This document shows positions 5,340-14,587 of a stretch of DNA of 21,407 nucleotides, in pieces. This DNA comes from an uncultured Bacteroidales bacterium (GTDB lineage Bacteria > Bacteroidota > Bacteroidia > Bacteroidales > UBA932): the NCBI GenBank assembly GCA_934725285.1, contig CAKVBK010000026.1, forward strand, positions 1-21,407, written 5' to 3'. Under the pieces are notes generated by a model. That model worked only from the letters and a program-made list of their open reading frames with translations, ran no database searches and was not told where the DNA came from. Each line of letters starts with the position of its first letter. The stretch's first letter is position 1. The position numbers and the translations under genes were made by a program.

Positions 5340-6701
5340 ATGAAGGAAAAATCAGTATGGTTCTGCTCCAATTGTGGCAATGAATATCCCAAATGGATGG
5401 GGCGCTGTCCGGCTTGCGGGGAATGGAACACAATGGTGGAGCAGAAAGTCGTGACAGGAGGCGCGAGAAAGTCTGCTGTCGCGGATTCTGTTCCGGGAGC
5501 TGGCCGCAAACCACAGAATCTGAATGAGATCGACTCCAGCTCGGAGACGAGGCTTTCCCTGAGCAATGAGGAGATAGACAGAATTCTCGGCGGTGGTATA
5601 GTGGAGGGATCTCTCGTGTTGATCGGCGGAGAGCCGGGAATCGGCAAGTCCACTCTTTCCCTTCAGATTCCGCTTGGCTGTCCGTCCCTGAAAACCCTCT
5701 ATGTGACAGGCGAGGAGAGCCTGCGACAGGTCAAGATGCGCGCCGACCGTTTGGGCGGTAATGCCTCCAACTGTCAGATTTACAGCGAGACACTGATTGA
5801 GAACGTGGTGGCGCAAGCTCGTGTGATCGAACCGGATCTGATGATCGTGGATTCCGTACAGACGATGTTTTCGCAGACGGTTGATTCCACTCCGGGATCG
5901 GTGACCCAGATCAAAGAGGTCGCGGCTATCCTTCTCCGGTTCGCCAAGGAGACCGGTATTCCGGTCATCCTGATCGGGCACATCACCAAGGAAGGCTACA
6001 TCGCCGGCCCTAAGATACTGGAACACATTGTGGACGTGGTGCTTCAGTTCGAAGGTGACAACAGAGGCTCGTACAGGATTCTGCGCAGCATCAAGAACAG
6101 GTTCGGCTCCACTTCCGAATTGGCTGTCTTCGAGATGACCGGCAAAGGGCTCCGCGAAGTCTCCAATCCTTCCGAACTGCTTATCCCTATGCACGAGGCC
6201 GGGCTCAGCGGAACCGCCATCAGTGCGATGCTGGATGGAACGAGACCCTTCCTCTTTGAAGTCCAGGCGCTTGTCAGTTCAGCGGTCTACGGCACGGCGC
6301 AGCGTTCCGCGACAGGCTTCGATGTGAGGCGGCTGAACATGCTTTTGGCGGTTCTTGAGCGCAGGGCCGGCTTCAAGCTTGCACAGAAAGATGTTTTCCT
6401 GAATATGGCGGGCGGACTCAAGGTCAGCGATCCTGCATGTGATCTGGCCGTCATCGCGGCGGTCCTGTCCTCAAACTTCGATTTCGCCATTCCATCCGAC
6501 AACTGTTTCTCCGGAGAGATCGGCCTCAGCGGAGAGATCCGCCCTGTAGCTCAGATCGACCGCCGTGTCTCGGAGGCTTCCCGCCTTGGGTTCAAGAAGA
6601 TATTCATTTCTTCGTTCGCGTCTTTGGATCTGAAGCCGCATGGCATTGAGGTTGTCCAGGTGGCGGATGTGCCCGCCCTTGTCCGCAGCCTTTTCAAATA
6701 G
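5340..6701 (+). CDS. radA: DNA repair protein RadA (Sms), branch-migration ATPase
   Basis: RadA is a RecA-related hexameric helicase that extends recombination intermediates in repair and transformation. With ATG 5340 it has 453 residues, the family norm. The N-terminal zinc finger has C9, C12, C23 and C26 (CSNCG, CPACGEW). Walker A is GGEPGIGKST (96-105). The RadA-specific KNRFG is at 252-256, and a Lon-like C-terminal domain contains GGLKVSDPACDLAVIAAV. An in-frame ATG at 5292 would add 16 residues, but homology starts at MKEKSVWFCSNCG. It has its own promoter at 5240-5270. No clear terminator follows; the downstream gene may be read through. Confidence 0.96.
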   Translation: MKEKSVWFCSNCGNEYPKWMGRCPACGEWNTMVEQKVVTGGARKSAVADSVPGAGRKPQNLNEIDSSSETRLSLSNEEIDRILGGGIVEGSLVLIGGEPGIGKSTLSLQIPLGCPSLKTLYVTGEESLRQVKMRADRLGGNASNCQIYSETLIENVVAQARVIEPDLMIVDSVQTMFSQTVDSTPGSVTQIKEVAAILLRFAKETGIPVILIGHITKEGYIAGPKILEHIVDVVLQFEGDNRGSYRILRSIKNRFGSTSELAVFEMTGKGLREVSNPSELLIPMHEAGLSGTAISAMLDGTRPFLFEVQALVSSAVYGTAQRSATGFDVRRLNMLLAVLERRAGFKLAQKDVFLNMAGGLKVSDPACDLAVIAAVLSSNFDFAIPSDNCFSGEIGLSGEIRPVAQIDRRVSEASRLGFKKIFISSFASLDLKPHGIEVVQVADVPALVRSLFK

Positions 6702-6817
6702 TTTTTCCGGCGCCGGGCTGCCGGAGTGGCTGCCGGCTCTGGCATAGAACGGCTATATTCGTAATATTGAAAAAAATGTGTATATTCGCCAAGTTTTAAG
6801 TCTAAACAAAACGAGAT

Positions 6818-7108
6818 ATGAATCTTAGAGACATCAAGAAGGACATTGAATATGTCATCGGAGCTTTCATCGATGATTGCTCCCTCTTCAGCGCACTTAA
6901 CCAGAAAGCTGACGATGAGGCTTTGGGCGGACTCTTCGATGAGGCTGTCAAACTCTACAATGACCTCAGAGACAAAGTGAACGCAAAGGTGGAAGGCAAG
7001 AAGGGGCATAAGGCCGCATACTACGCCGGAATCCGCAAGGAACTCCTTGAAAAGACTGACGCTATGTATCAGAAGCTCAGCGAACTCATCAAGGCGACGG
7101 CAAAGTAA
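6818..7108 (+). CDS. Conserved Bacteroidales small cytosolic protein, unknown function
   Basis: 96 residues, highly charged and predicted mostly alpha-helical, with no signal peptide or membrane segment. It opens MNLRDIKKDIEYVIGAFIDD and ends in a helical stretch (YYAGIRKELLEKTDAMYQKL). I recall similar short proteins across Bacteroidales, but no function is known to me. The leader carries TATATTCG (6781-6788), a one-mismatch -7 box about 30 bases upstream of the ATG. A strong terminator follows at 7137. It could be expressed alone or by read-through from radA. Confidence 0.8.
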   Translation: MNLRDIKKDIEYVIGAFIDDCSLFSALNQKADDEALGGLFDEAVKLYNDLRDKVNAKVEGKKGHKAAYYAGIRKELLEKTDAMYQKLSELIKATAK

Positions 7109-7136
7109 GCCATTCCTTTTGCTGAAAAAAAATTAT

Positions 7137-7165
7137 GGGAAGGTCACTTGGACCTTCCCTTTTTT
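7137..7165 (+). terminator. Strong intrinsic terminator, probably bidirectional
   Basis: GGGAAGGTC (7137-7145) and GACCTTCCC (7151-7159) form a perfect 9-bp stem with a five-base loop, followed by six T. An A run at about 7126-7132 gives a T run on the other strand too, so it can also serve galE, which converges from the right. Confidence 0.92.
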
Positions 7166-7240
7166 ATTCACCTGACGCCGGAGGATGATGTCCGGCTGCG
7201 GAGTTTATTGTTTCCTTGATTTCCGTTGTCCCTTGCCGGA

Positions 7241-8266
7241 TTATTTTCCTGCAAGATGCTTCTCCCATGCCCATGCCGCGGCCAGGGTGTCCTCTATTGA
7301 CCTTTCGGCCTTCCATCCAAGCTCTTTGTTGGCGAGCGTGGGGTCCGCCCAGATCGCTGTCACGTCACCTGCGCGGCGCGGCGCGAACTTGTAGTTCAGC
7401 CTCAGCCCGTTGGCCTTCTCGAACGCGTTGATGAGCTCCATCACTGACAGCGGTTTGCCGGTGCCGATGTTGAAGATCTCATATTCCTTCTTCATCTTTC
7501 CATCGAGCATTCTGCGGACGGCGAAGACATGCGCCTTGGCAAGGTCCACGATGTCGATGAAGTCCCTCTGGCATGTGCCGTCCGGGGTAGGGTAGTCGTC
7601 TCCGAAGACCGAAAGGCACTCGCGTTTGCCGATGGCTGTCTGAGTGATGTAGGGCACAAGGTTGTTAGGCACGCCGCGCGGAAGCTCGCCGATAAGCGCT
7701 GACGGATGCGCTCCGATCGGGTTGAAGTACCTCAGCGCGATTCCCTTGACATTTGAATATGCCTTTACTGAGTCCCGCAGTATGTCCTCACACATCTGCT
7801 TCGTGTTGCCGTAAGGAGATGTTGCCGGCTGCCTCGGCGACTCCTCTGTCACAGGAAGTTTCTCCGGCTCGCCGTAGACTGTGGCGGAAGAAGAGAACAG
7901 GATATTCTCGCATCCGTGTTTCCTTGCGGTCTCGATGACGTTCATAAAAGACTCCAGATTGTTCCTGTAATATTTCAGCGGTTCGCTTACAGACTCGCCC
8001 ACGGCCTTGAACCCGGCGAAGTGTATGACCGCATCGATCTTGTGGGCCGTGAACAGAAGTTCCGTAGCCACCGGATCGCAGAAATCCATCTTGATGAAAG
8101 GGATATCCTCCCTTCCTGTGATTTTCTTGACACCATCGTAGCAAGTCTCGTCGCAGTTTGACATGTTATCGGCCACGATCACATCGTAACCGGCCTCGAT
8201 AAGTTCCACGGTAACGTGGCTTCCGATAAATCCGGCACCGCCGGACACTAGGACACATTTTTTCAT
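7241..8266 (-). CDS. galE: UDP-glucose 4-epimerase
   Basis: GalE interconverts UDP-glucose and UDP-galactose (Leloir pathway and glycan precursor supply). 341 residues, standard length. The NAD-binding glycine motif GGAGFIGSH is at 9-17. Catalytic residues correspond to S127 (FSSSATVYGEP) and the Y152xxxK156 pair in SPYGNTK. The C-terminal part has the substrate-binding region RYFNPIGAHPS and the typical end ELGWKAERSIEDTLAAAWAWEKH. A -7 box lies upstream on the minus strand (8326-8319), giving a leader of about 46 bases. It is transcribed divergently from dacB. It lacks Leloir neighbours here, so it probably serves general UDP-sugar supply. Confidence 0.96.
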   Translation of the reverse strand: MKKCVLVSGGAGFIGSHVTVELIEAGYDVIVADNMSNCDETCYDGVKKITGREDIPFIKMDFCDPVATELLFTAHKIDAVIHFAGFKAVGESVSEPLKYYRNNLESFMNVIETARKHGCENILFSSSATVYGEPEKLPVTEESPRQPATSPYGNTKQMCEDILRDSVKAYSNVKGIALRYFNPIGAHPSALIGELPRGVPNNLVPYITQTAIGKRECLSVFGDDYPTPDGTCQRDFIDIVDLAKAHVFAVRRMLDGKMKKEYEIFNIGTGKPLSVMELINAFEKANGLRLNYKFAPRRAGDVTAIWADPTLANKELGWKAERSIEDTLAAAWAWEKHLAGK

Positions 8267-8318
8267 ATCTTTGAATATTTTGATTCAAGTCCGTTCCGCA
8301 CATGCGGTTTATGCGCTG

Positions 8319-8326
8319 CAAATTTA
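8319..8326 (-). promoter_or_regulatory. -7 box of galE promoter
   Basis: TAAATTTG on the minus strand matches TAnnTTTG, with a start expected near 8313. It lies only 12 bases from the opposing dacB box, so the two promoters must overlap and could compete for polymerase. Confidence 0.55.
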
Positions 8327-8338
8327 GCAATAAAACAC

Positions 8339-8346
8339 TATTTTTG
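8339..8346 (+). promoter_or_regulatory. -7 box of dacB promoter
   Basis: TATTTTTG matches TAnnTTTG and ends five bases before the dacB ATG at 8352, implying a leaderless mRNA. No TTG is seen at the canonical -33 position, which falls within the galE box. Confidence 0.55.
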
Positions 8347-8351
8347 TATTT

Positions 8352-9890
8352 ATGAAATCAGTAATATTCACACATACTTTTGTCAGCGCTTTGGCATTGT
8401 GCTGCGCTGTGGCTTCCGCTCAGATCCCCGCCTCAAAACTTGTTCTCAAGTCCAAGGCGCAGAAATATATAGAGTTGGCCTCCCGTAACGACTTGTTGGA
8501 ATCATCCGTCTTCGGAGTACTCGCCAAGACCGAGGGAGGCGACACCTTGGCCGTATGGAACAGCGGTCAAAGGATGGTTCCAGCCTCAACCATGAAGCTG
8601 ATAACCACCGGAATGGCTATCCACCGTCTCGGCCCGGACTTTAAGTACGTCACCCGTATAGCCCACAGCGGCACGGTCAAGGACGGAGTTCTTGACGGAG
8701 ACCTTTACATAGTTGGCGGTGGTGACCCCACGATCGCTTCCAAGGACTCCATAGCGATTCCTCGGGCCGAACTCTTCGCCAGATGGAAATCTTTTCTGGA
8801 CAAGGCCGGCATCAAGAGGATCAACGGCAAGGTTATCGGTGACGGCCGCTACTTCGATGGCCCTCTGGAGCACGACACATGGAGCTATCAGGACATCGGC
8901 ACAGCCTACGGAGCCGGAGGCAACGGCCTCTGCTTCTACGAGAATGCCCAGGACTTCAAGGTGAGCGCCGGTGCCACGGTCGGTTCTCCTGTCAACGTCA
9001 CAGTGTCTTTCCCGAACACTCCATGGATGAAGTATGAATATCCCTGCAGGACCGCTCCGGCCGGCACCGGTGACCAACTCTACCTCTTCAACACCGAATT
9101 TCTCCCTTACGCCGAGATCCGGGGATTCTTCGCCATCGACCGCAAGCCCAGGACAGAGGAATTCAGCAACAAGTTCGGAGCCTACACATGCGCCCATTAT
9201 TTCTGTGAATATCTGAGATCCAAAGGTGTGCCGGTTTCCGAGGGTCCTGCCGACATACGCCTCGGACGCGTCCGCTCCAACCTGTCTTCCAATGAATATG
9301 GCCCCTATGCCTCTGGAGTGGACAATCTGAATATGCTCGGTCAGACATATTCCCCGTCCCTTGGCCGCATCGCCCGTGAGACGAATCTGAAAAGCGACAA
9401 CTTCTACGCCGAGACCCTTTTCCGTACCCTTGGCCGGAGACTTCATCATTCCGCTTCCTATGATTCCTCGTATGTAGCTGTGAATGAAGTGATGAGCAGC
9501 CTTGGCGTCAGCCTGGATGAAGTCCGCGTTGTAGATGGCAGCGGTCTGGCCCGCCACAACTACGTCTCCCCGTCATTCTTTGTCCGTTTCCTTTCCGCTA
9601 TGATGGACAGTCCGTCGTTCGGGGATTACATCCAGACCATCGGCCGGCCAGGTGACCGTCATTACGAGTCCCGCCTCCGCGAGGCCCCCGCCTCCGTCAA
9701 ATCCAGAGTGCATCTCAAGAGCGGCTCCATGAACGGTGTCCGTTGCTTCTCCGGCTACATCGAACCATCGGCCGGCTCCAAGTCCGACACCATCATATTC
9801 TCCATAATGACCAACAACTCCATGGCTCCAGCCTCGCGCATCGACCCCATAATCGACCGCATAATCATCCTCCTTGCCGCTGACAACTGA
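8352..9890 (+). CDS. dacB: D-Ala-D-Ala carboxypeptidase/endopeptidase (PBP4-type, peptidase S13)
   Basis: 512 residues. A Sec signal peptide (1-23, ending ASA-Q) sends it to the periplasm, where this family trims D-Ala from peptidoglycan stems and cuts 4-3 cross-links. The three penicillin-binding motifs are intact: S79-T-M-K82 (PASTMKLI), S348-D-N350, and K456-S-G458. The long insert between the first two motifs (about 100-340) is typical of the S13 family. The mRNA is probably leaderless. The gene ends 19 bases from the convergent NlpC/P60 gene with no clear terminator between them, so the transcripts may overlap. Confidence 0.95.
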   Translation: MKSVIFTHTFVSALALCCAVASAQIPASKLVLKSKAQKYIELASRNDLLESSVFGVLAKTEGGDTLAVWNSGQRMVPASTMKLITTGMAIHRLGPDFKYVTRIAHSGTVKDGVLDGDLYIVGGGDPTIASKDSIAIPRAELFARWKSFLDKAGIKRINGKVIGDGRYFDGPLEHDTWSYQDIGTAYGAGGNGLCFYENAQDFKVSAGATVGSPVNVTVSFPNTPWMKYEYPCRTAPAGTGDQLYLFNTEFLPYAEIRGFFAIDRKPRTEEFSNKFGAYTCAHYFCEYLRSKGVPVSEGPADIRLGRVRSNLSSNEYGPYASGVDNLNMLGQTYSPSLGRIARETNLKSDNFYAETLFRTLGRRLHHSASYDSSYVAVNEVMSSLGVSLDEVRVVDGSGLARHNYVSPSFFVRFLSAMMDSPSFGDYIQTIGRPGDRHYESRLREAPASVKSRVHLKSGSMNGVRCFSGYIEPSAGSKSDTIIFSIMTNNSMAPASRIDPIIDRIIILLAADN

Positions 9891-9906
9891 TCTTGACTGA
9901 TCTTGA
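9887..9906 (+). repeat. 10-bp tandem duplication at the dacB stop
   Basis: CTGATCTTGA occurs twice without a gap (9887-9896 and 9897-9906). The first copy contains the dacB stop codon (9888-9890). It lies within the 19-base gap to the convergent gene, where GACTGA (9895-9900) and TCAGTC (9910-9915) can also form a weak hairpin without a T run. Confidence 0.7.
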
Positions 9907-9909
9907 TTG

Positions 9910-10980
9910 TCAGTCCTGCGGAAAGTAGAACGGACTGCGGAAGACGGAGATGACATCGGATCCATCAGCGTCGATGTGACCGACTATGCGGCGGGCGCGG
10001 AGAGGTTTGCGGTCGTAGAAATCCTCCGCGGAGGAGTCAAGCGAATTAATCCGCACAATCTGTGCCGAGTGGATGAACTTGCCGTCGCCGATGTACATAC
10101 CCACGTGTGTGGCCTTCTCCTTGGTGCTGTCAGTCGCCGCCTTGCCCCAGAAAAGAAGATCTCCCGGGAGCAGGTCACTCCAATCAACATCGCCATTGTC
10201 ATTGAATATTCTCACATCTTCTCCGACCTTTGCCTGCTGGGAGGCGTTGCGGGGAAGAAGCACTCCGTTTGCGAAATAGACGCTTCGGGAGAGTCCGCTG
10301 CAGTCCACGTTCTTGATGGACGTGCCTCCCCACATGTAAGGGACACCGAGAAACCTGTGGCCTGTGGCCAGAAGATCATGCCTGAAACCGTTCTCGTCCA
10401 AAGTCTTGTTTTTCCGATCCTTCGCCCATTTGTAAAACACGGCGACATCCTTGGCCGGCACGTAACCTGTCTTGCCGGACGGCAGCACGACACCGACGAA
10501 CTTCTTTCTCATGACCGCGCGCCCTTCCTCATAAACTTTGTGTCGCCCGCCGGAATGCGTCTTGACACCATACATGATCCGCACGATGTCTCCGAGCACG
10601 AAATCTGAAACAATCCTGGAATCCTCCGATGGCTCTGAGTAGATGTGCGTGAATGAAGCTGTGCAGATGTACTTCGGGGCTTCCAGATAGTCCTTGATCT
10701 CATCCTCGCTCATCTGGACCAGCCCCATCTCATTGGCCCATGCCGTGTAAGGCTCCGGGCTCTTTATCTTGACCCAGTAACTTGACTTGTCCAAAATTTC
10801 GACCACCGTTCCCATCAACGCCTGGTCTCCAAGTTCGGCGGCATAGTCCGGAGCCTCACGCATAAAGTTGGCGGAGAACTCGACCACAGCCCATTTCTTA
10901 GGGGTTTCCTGCGCAGGTGATGCAAGGCAGAATGACACCAGCGCGATGATGAATGACAAAACTTTCATGAGCATATTCAT
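9910..10980 (-). CDS. Secreted NlpC/P60 peptidoglycan endopeptidase with SH3-like domains
   Basis: 356 residues. A signal peptide (about 5-24, ending SPAQ) precedes two SH3-like regions (about 28-90 and 103-182) and a C-terminal NlpC/P60 domain (about 195-345). The catalytic triad is visible: C227 in NVDCSGLSRS, H292 in ATHVGMYIGDG, and a third polar residue at H304. This matches the YkfC-like gamma-D-glutamyl-diamino-acid endopeptidases that process cell-wall peptides. ATG codons at 10980, 10974 and 10968 are all possible starts; MKVLSF at the third gives the cleanest signal peptide. It converges on dacB, a second peptidoglycan hydrolase. Confidence 0.92.
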   Translation of the reverse strand: MNMLMKVLSFIIALVSFCLASPAQETPKKWAVVEFSANFMREAPDYAAELGDQALMGTVVEILDKSSYWVKIKSPEPYTAWANEMGLVQMSEDEIKDYLEAPKYICTASFTHIYSEPSEDSRIVSDFVLGDIVRIMYGVKTHSGGRHKVYEEGRAVMRKKFVGVVLPSGKTGYVPAKDVAVFYKWAKDRKNKTLDENGFRHDLLATGHRFLGVPYMWGGTSIKNVDCSGLSRSVYFANGVLLPRNASQQAKVGEDVRIFNDNGDVDWSDLLPGDLLFWGKAATDSTKEKATHVGMYIGDGKFIHSAQIVRINSLDSSAEDFYDRKPLRARRIVGHIDADGSDVISVFRSPFYFPQD

Positions 10981-10997
10981 AACAAATCTCTTTTTGC

Positions 10998-11029
10998 GTT
11001 GTAAAAATATTCACATTTGATTAGTTTTG
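10998..11029 (+). promoter_or_regulatory. Promoter of the YhcC-type radical SAM gene
   Basis: GTTG (10998-11001) and TAGTTTTG (11022-11029) are 20 bases apart, close to the canonical 19. The -7 box ends eight bases before ATG 11038, so the leader is a few bases at most. Confidence 0.55.
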
Positions 11030-11037
11030 CAAGTGGT

Positions 11038-12156
11038 ATGGATGGTAAAAGATACAATTCGTTCGTGGGCTATTACCGGCAAAGGTACGGCGAGCGGCTT
11101 CAGAAACTGGTTCTGGATGCTGGTTTTTCGTGTCCGAACAGAGACGGGACGGTTGGCCGGGGAGGATGCACCTACTGTGACAACGCGGCTTTCCATCCTG
11201 GCTACAGCACACCGGGCAAGCCGCTCATGACCCAGATCGACGAAGGAATAGAGTTCCAGAAGGTCCGCTATCCGAGGGCGAGGCACTATCTGGCATATTT
11301 TCAGGCATATTCGAACACATACGCCACGTTGGATCGGCTGAAGGCTCTGTATGAGGAGGCCCTGGGCCATCCCGAGGTGGTGGGAATTGTGATCGGCACG
11401 CGCCCGGATTGCGTTGATGTAGAGAAACTTGACTATCTGGCTGATCTGGCGGGAGGACGCGTTCTTCCAGATTGGTATCGTTTCCTCCGGCAATCCCGGA
11501 AACCAGAAGATCCGGCCGCAGAGCTTGTCGCCCGTCCGGAATCACCAGCCCTCGACGCGTCCGGAACCATCCTCACCGCTCCAATAGTGGTGGTTGAGTA
11601 CGGTATCGAATCATGTCACGACAGCACCCTGCGCCACATCAACCGTGGCCACGATTTCGAGTGCGCCCGCAAAGCCTTGGAAATGACCGCCGAAAGAGGC
11701 ATCGACACAGGTGCCCATTTCATCCTCGGCCTTCCCGGCGAGACTCGCGAAATGCTCCTCGAACAGTGTGGCGTCATCTCCTCTCTGCCTTTGCGTTCCG
11801 TCAAATTCCATCAACTCCAGATCGTCAAAGGCACCGCGATGGAAAAGGAATATGCCGCCGACCCTTCGGCCTTCTACCGTCCCGGCCTTGACGAATATCT
11901 TGACTTTGTCATCGACATCCTCGAACGTCTGCGCTCCGATCTTTACATCGAACGGGTCGCCGGCGAGGTGCCTCCACGCTTCGTGAACGACACCCCTTGG
12001 GGACTTGTCCGCAACTTTGAGATCCTGCGTCTTCTGGACAGACGCCTGGAGGAACGAGACACTTGGCAGGGGCGGCTATATTCAATTTCCGGTCGATCAG
12101 ACGGCGAAAGTTCCGTTTGTCTGAAAGATGACTGCCGCGCCGGAAGCGGTTTTTGA
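11038..12156 (+). CDS. TIGR01212/YhcC family radical SAM protein
   Basis: 372 residues from ATG 11038. A TTG at 11017 opens the frame, but it lies upstream of the -7 box. The cluster motif is the family's CX11CX2C (C32, C44, C47: CPNRDGTVGRGGCTYC). Other hallmarks are YFQAYSNTYA, VVGIVIGTRPDC, VEYGIESCHDSTLRHINRGHDF, THF-like GAHFILGLPGE and VKFHQLQIVKGT. The function of the family is unsettled. The protein is longer than most relatives I know (about 300-320): residues about 139-182, between YLADLA and VVVEYG, look like an insertion rich in Pro, Ala and Arg. Confidence 0.9.
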   Translation: MDGKRYNSFVGYYRQRYGERLQKLVLDAGFSCPNRDGTVGRGGCTYCDNAAFHPGYSTPGKPLMTQIDEGIEFQKVRYPRARHYLAYFQAYSNTYATLDRLKALYEEALGHPEVVGIVIGTRPDCVDVEKLDYLADLAGGRVLPDWYRFLRQSRKPEDPAAELVARPESPALDASGTILTAPIVVVEYGIESCHDSTLRHINRGHDFECARKALEMTAERGIDTGAHFILGLPGETREMLLEQCGVISSLPLRSVKFHQLQIVKGTAMEKEYAADPSAFYRPGLDEYLDFVIDILERLRSDLYIERVAGEVPPRFVNDTPWGLVRNFEILRLLDRRLEERDTWQGRLYSISGRSDGESSVCLKDDCRAGSGF

Positions 12157-12163
12157 GCTATAA

Positions 12164-13717
<1,554 letters not shown>

Positions 13718-13723
13718 TCAGTG

Positions 13724-14587
13724 ATGTCCATGAGGTTGCGCATATTCATAATGGCCGCTGCCGTTGCCGTCATTCCGTCATGCAAGGCAATATCCTCGCT
13801 GATTCACGACGGTGAGGTGGTCGCCAGGCTGGGGGACCATAAGCTCTATCGTTCAGAGCTGGACGATGTGATTCCAAAGGGCACTTCTCCGGAGGACAGC
13901 GTGAACCTTGCCAACCTCTACATCAATTCGTGGGTGAAGGACAAGGCTTTCCTCGACATCGCCCAGCAGCGTCTGTCCAAGGAGGAGAAGGATGTCTCAA
14001 AGGAACTTGAGGCCTATCGCCAGTCGCTTCTCCGTTACCGTTACGAGCAGCGCTACATCAATGAGCGTCTCGACACCACCGTCTCCCGAAAGCAGATTGA
14101 TGAATATTATGGCTCGCACAAAGAGTCCTTCAAGCTGGAACGGCCTATCCTTAAGGCTCGTTTCATGAATATCCCGAAGGCCTCCCCGAATCTTCAGAAA
14201 ATCAAGAAACTGATGTCTTCTGACAAGGTTGAGGACGTGGTGGCGGCAGACAGCATCGCCTTTAATTCGACCCAACATTATCACGATTTTTCCAATGAAT
14301 GGATCGATGCTGTAAAGCTGGCAGCTGAGTTTGGTGTGGACTATGTCCAGATGTTGTCTCAGCGCAATGGCCGCTTCATCGAGATACCGGATGGGGAAAG
14401 CAACGTTTCCGTGGCCTACATTGTGGATTATATGAAGGCCGGGGAGACCGCTCCTGTGGATTACTGTGAGGACAGGATAAGGGACATAATCATAAGCGGA
14501 AGAAAGCACGCGCTTCTTGCCGGTTTGGAACGGGACTTGATAGAAGACGCCAAGGTCAAGGAAAACTTTGAAATATATTCGAAATGA
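13724..14587 (+). CDS. SurA-like periplasmic lipoprotein without a PPIase domain
   Basis: 287 residues from ATG 13724; GTG 13721 and ATG 13730 are alternatives. The signal peptide ends in a lipobox, VIPSC, with C20 as anchor. Residues about 30-120 (VVARLGDHKLYRSELDDVIP, then long helices ending RYRYEQRYIN) resemble the N-terminal chaperone region of SurA/PpiC proteins, but no parvulin core is visible after it. It probably handles unfolded outer-membrane proteins as a non-catalytic partner of the next gene, which overlaps its end by four bases (ATGA), a sign of translational coupling. Function is inferred from resemblance and position. Confidence 0.8.
   Translation: MSMRLRIFIMAAAVAVIPSCKAISSLIHDGEVVARLGDHKLYRSELDDVIPKGTSPEDSVNLANLYINSWVKDKAFLDIAQQRLSKEEKDVSKELEAYRQSLLRYRYEQRYINERLDTTVSRKQIDEYYGSHKESFKLERPILKARFMNIPKASPNLQKIKKLMSSDKVEDVVAADSIAFNSTQHYHDFSNEWIDAVKLAAEFGVDYVQMLSQRNGRFIEIPDGESNVSVAYIVDYMKAGETAPVDYCEDRIRDIIISGRKHALLAGLERDLIEDAKVKENFEIYSK

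Noticed and set aside
5352..6194. Minus-strand open frame opposite radA
   Set aside because: RadA motifs are complete on the plus strand, and the antisense product resembles nothing.
6702..6745. Terminator after radA
   Set aside because: CCGG-rich inverted repeats exist (e.g. GCCGG/CCGGC at 6720-6737), but no T run follows, so I do not call one.
8586..9557. Long minus-strand open frame (323 codons) opposite dacB
   Set aside because: dacB shows an intact signal peptide and all catalytic motifs. The opposite frame gives no recognisable protein and is a by-product of GC-rich codon use.
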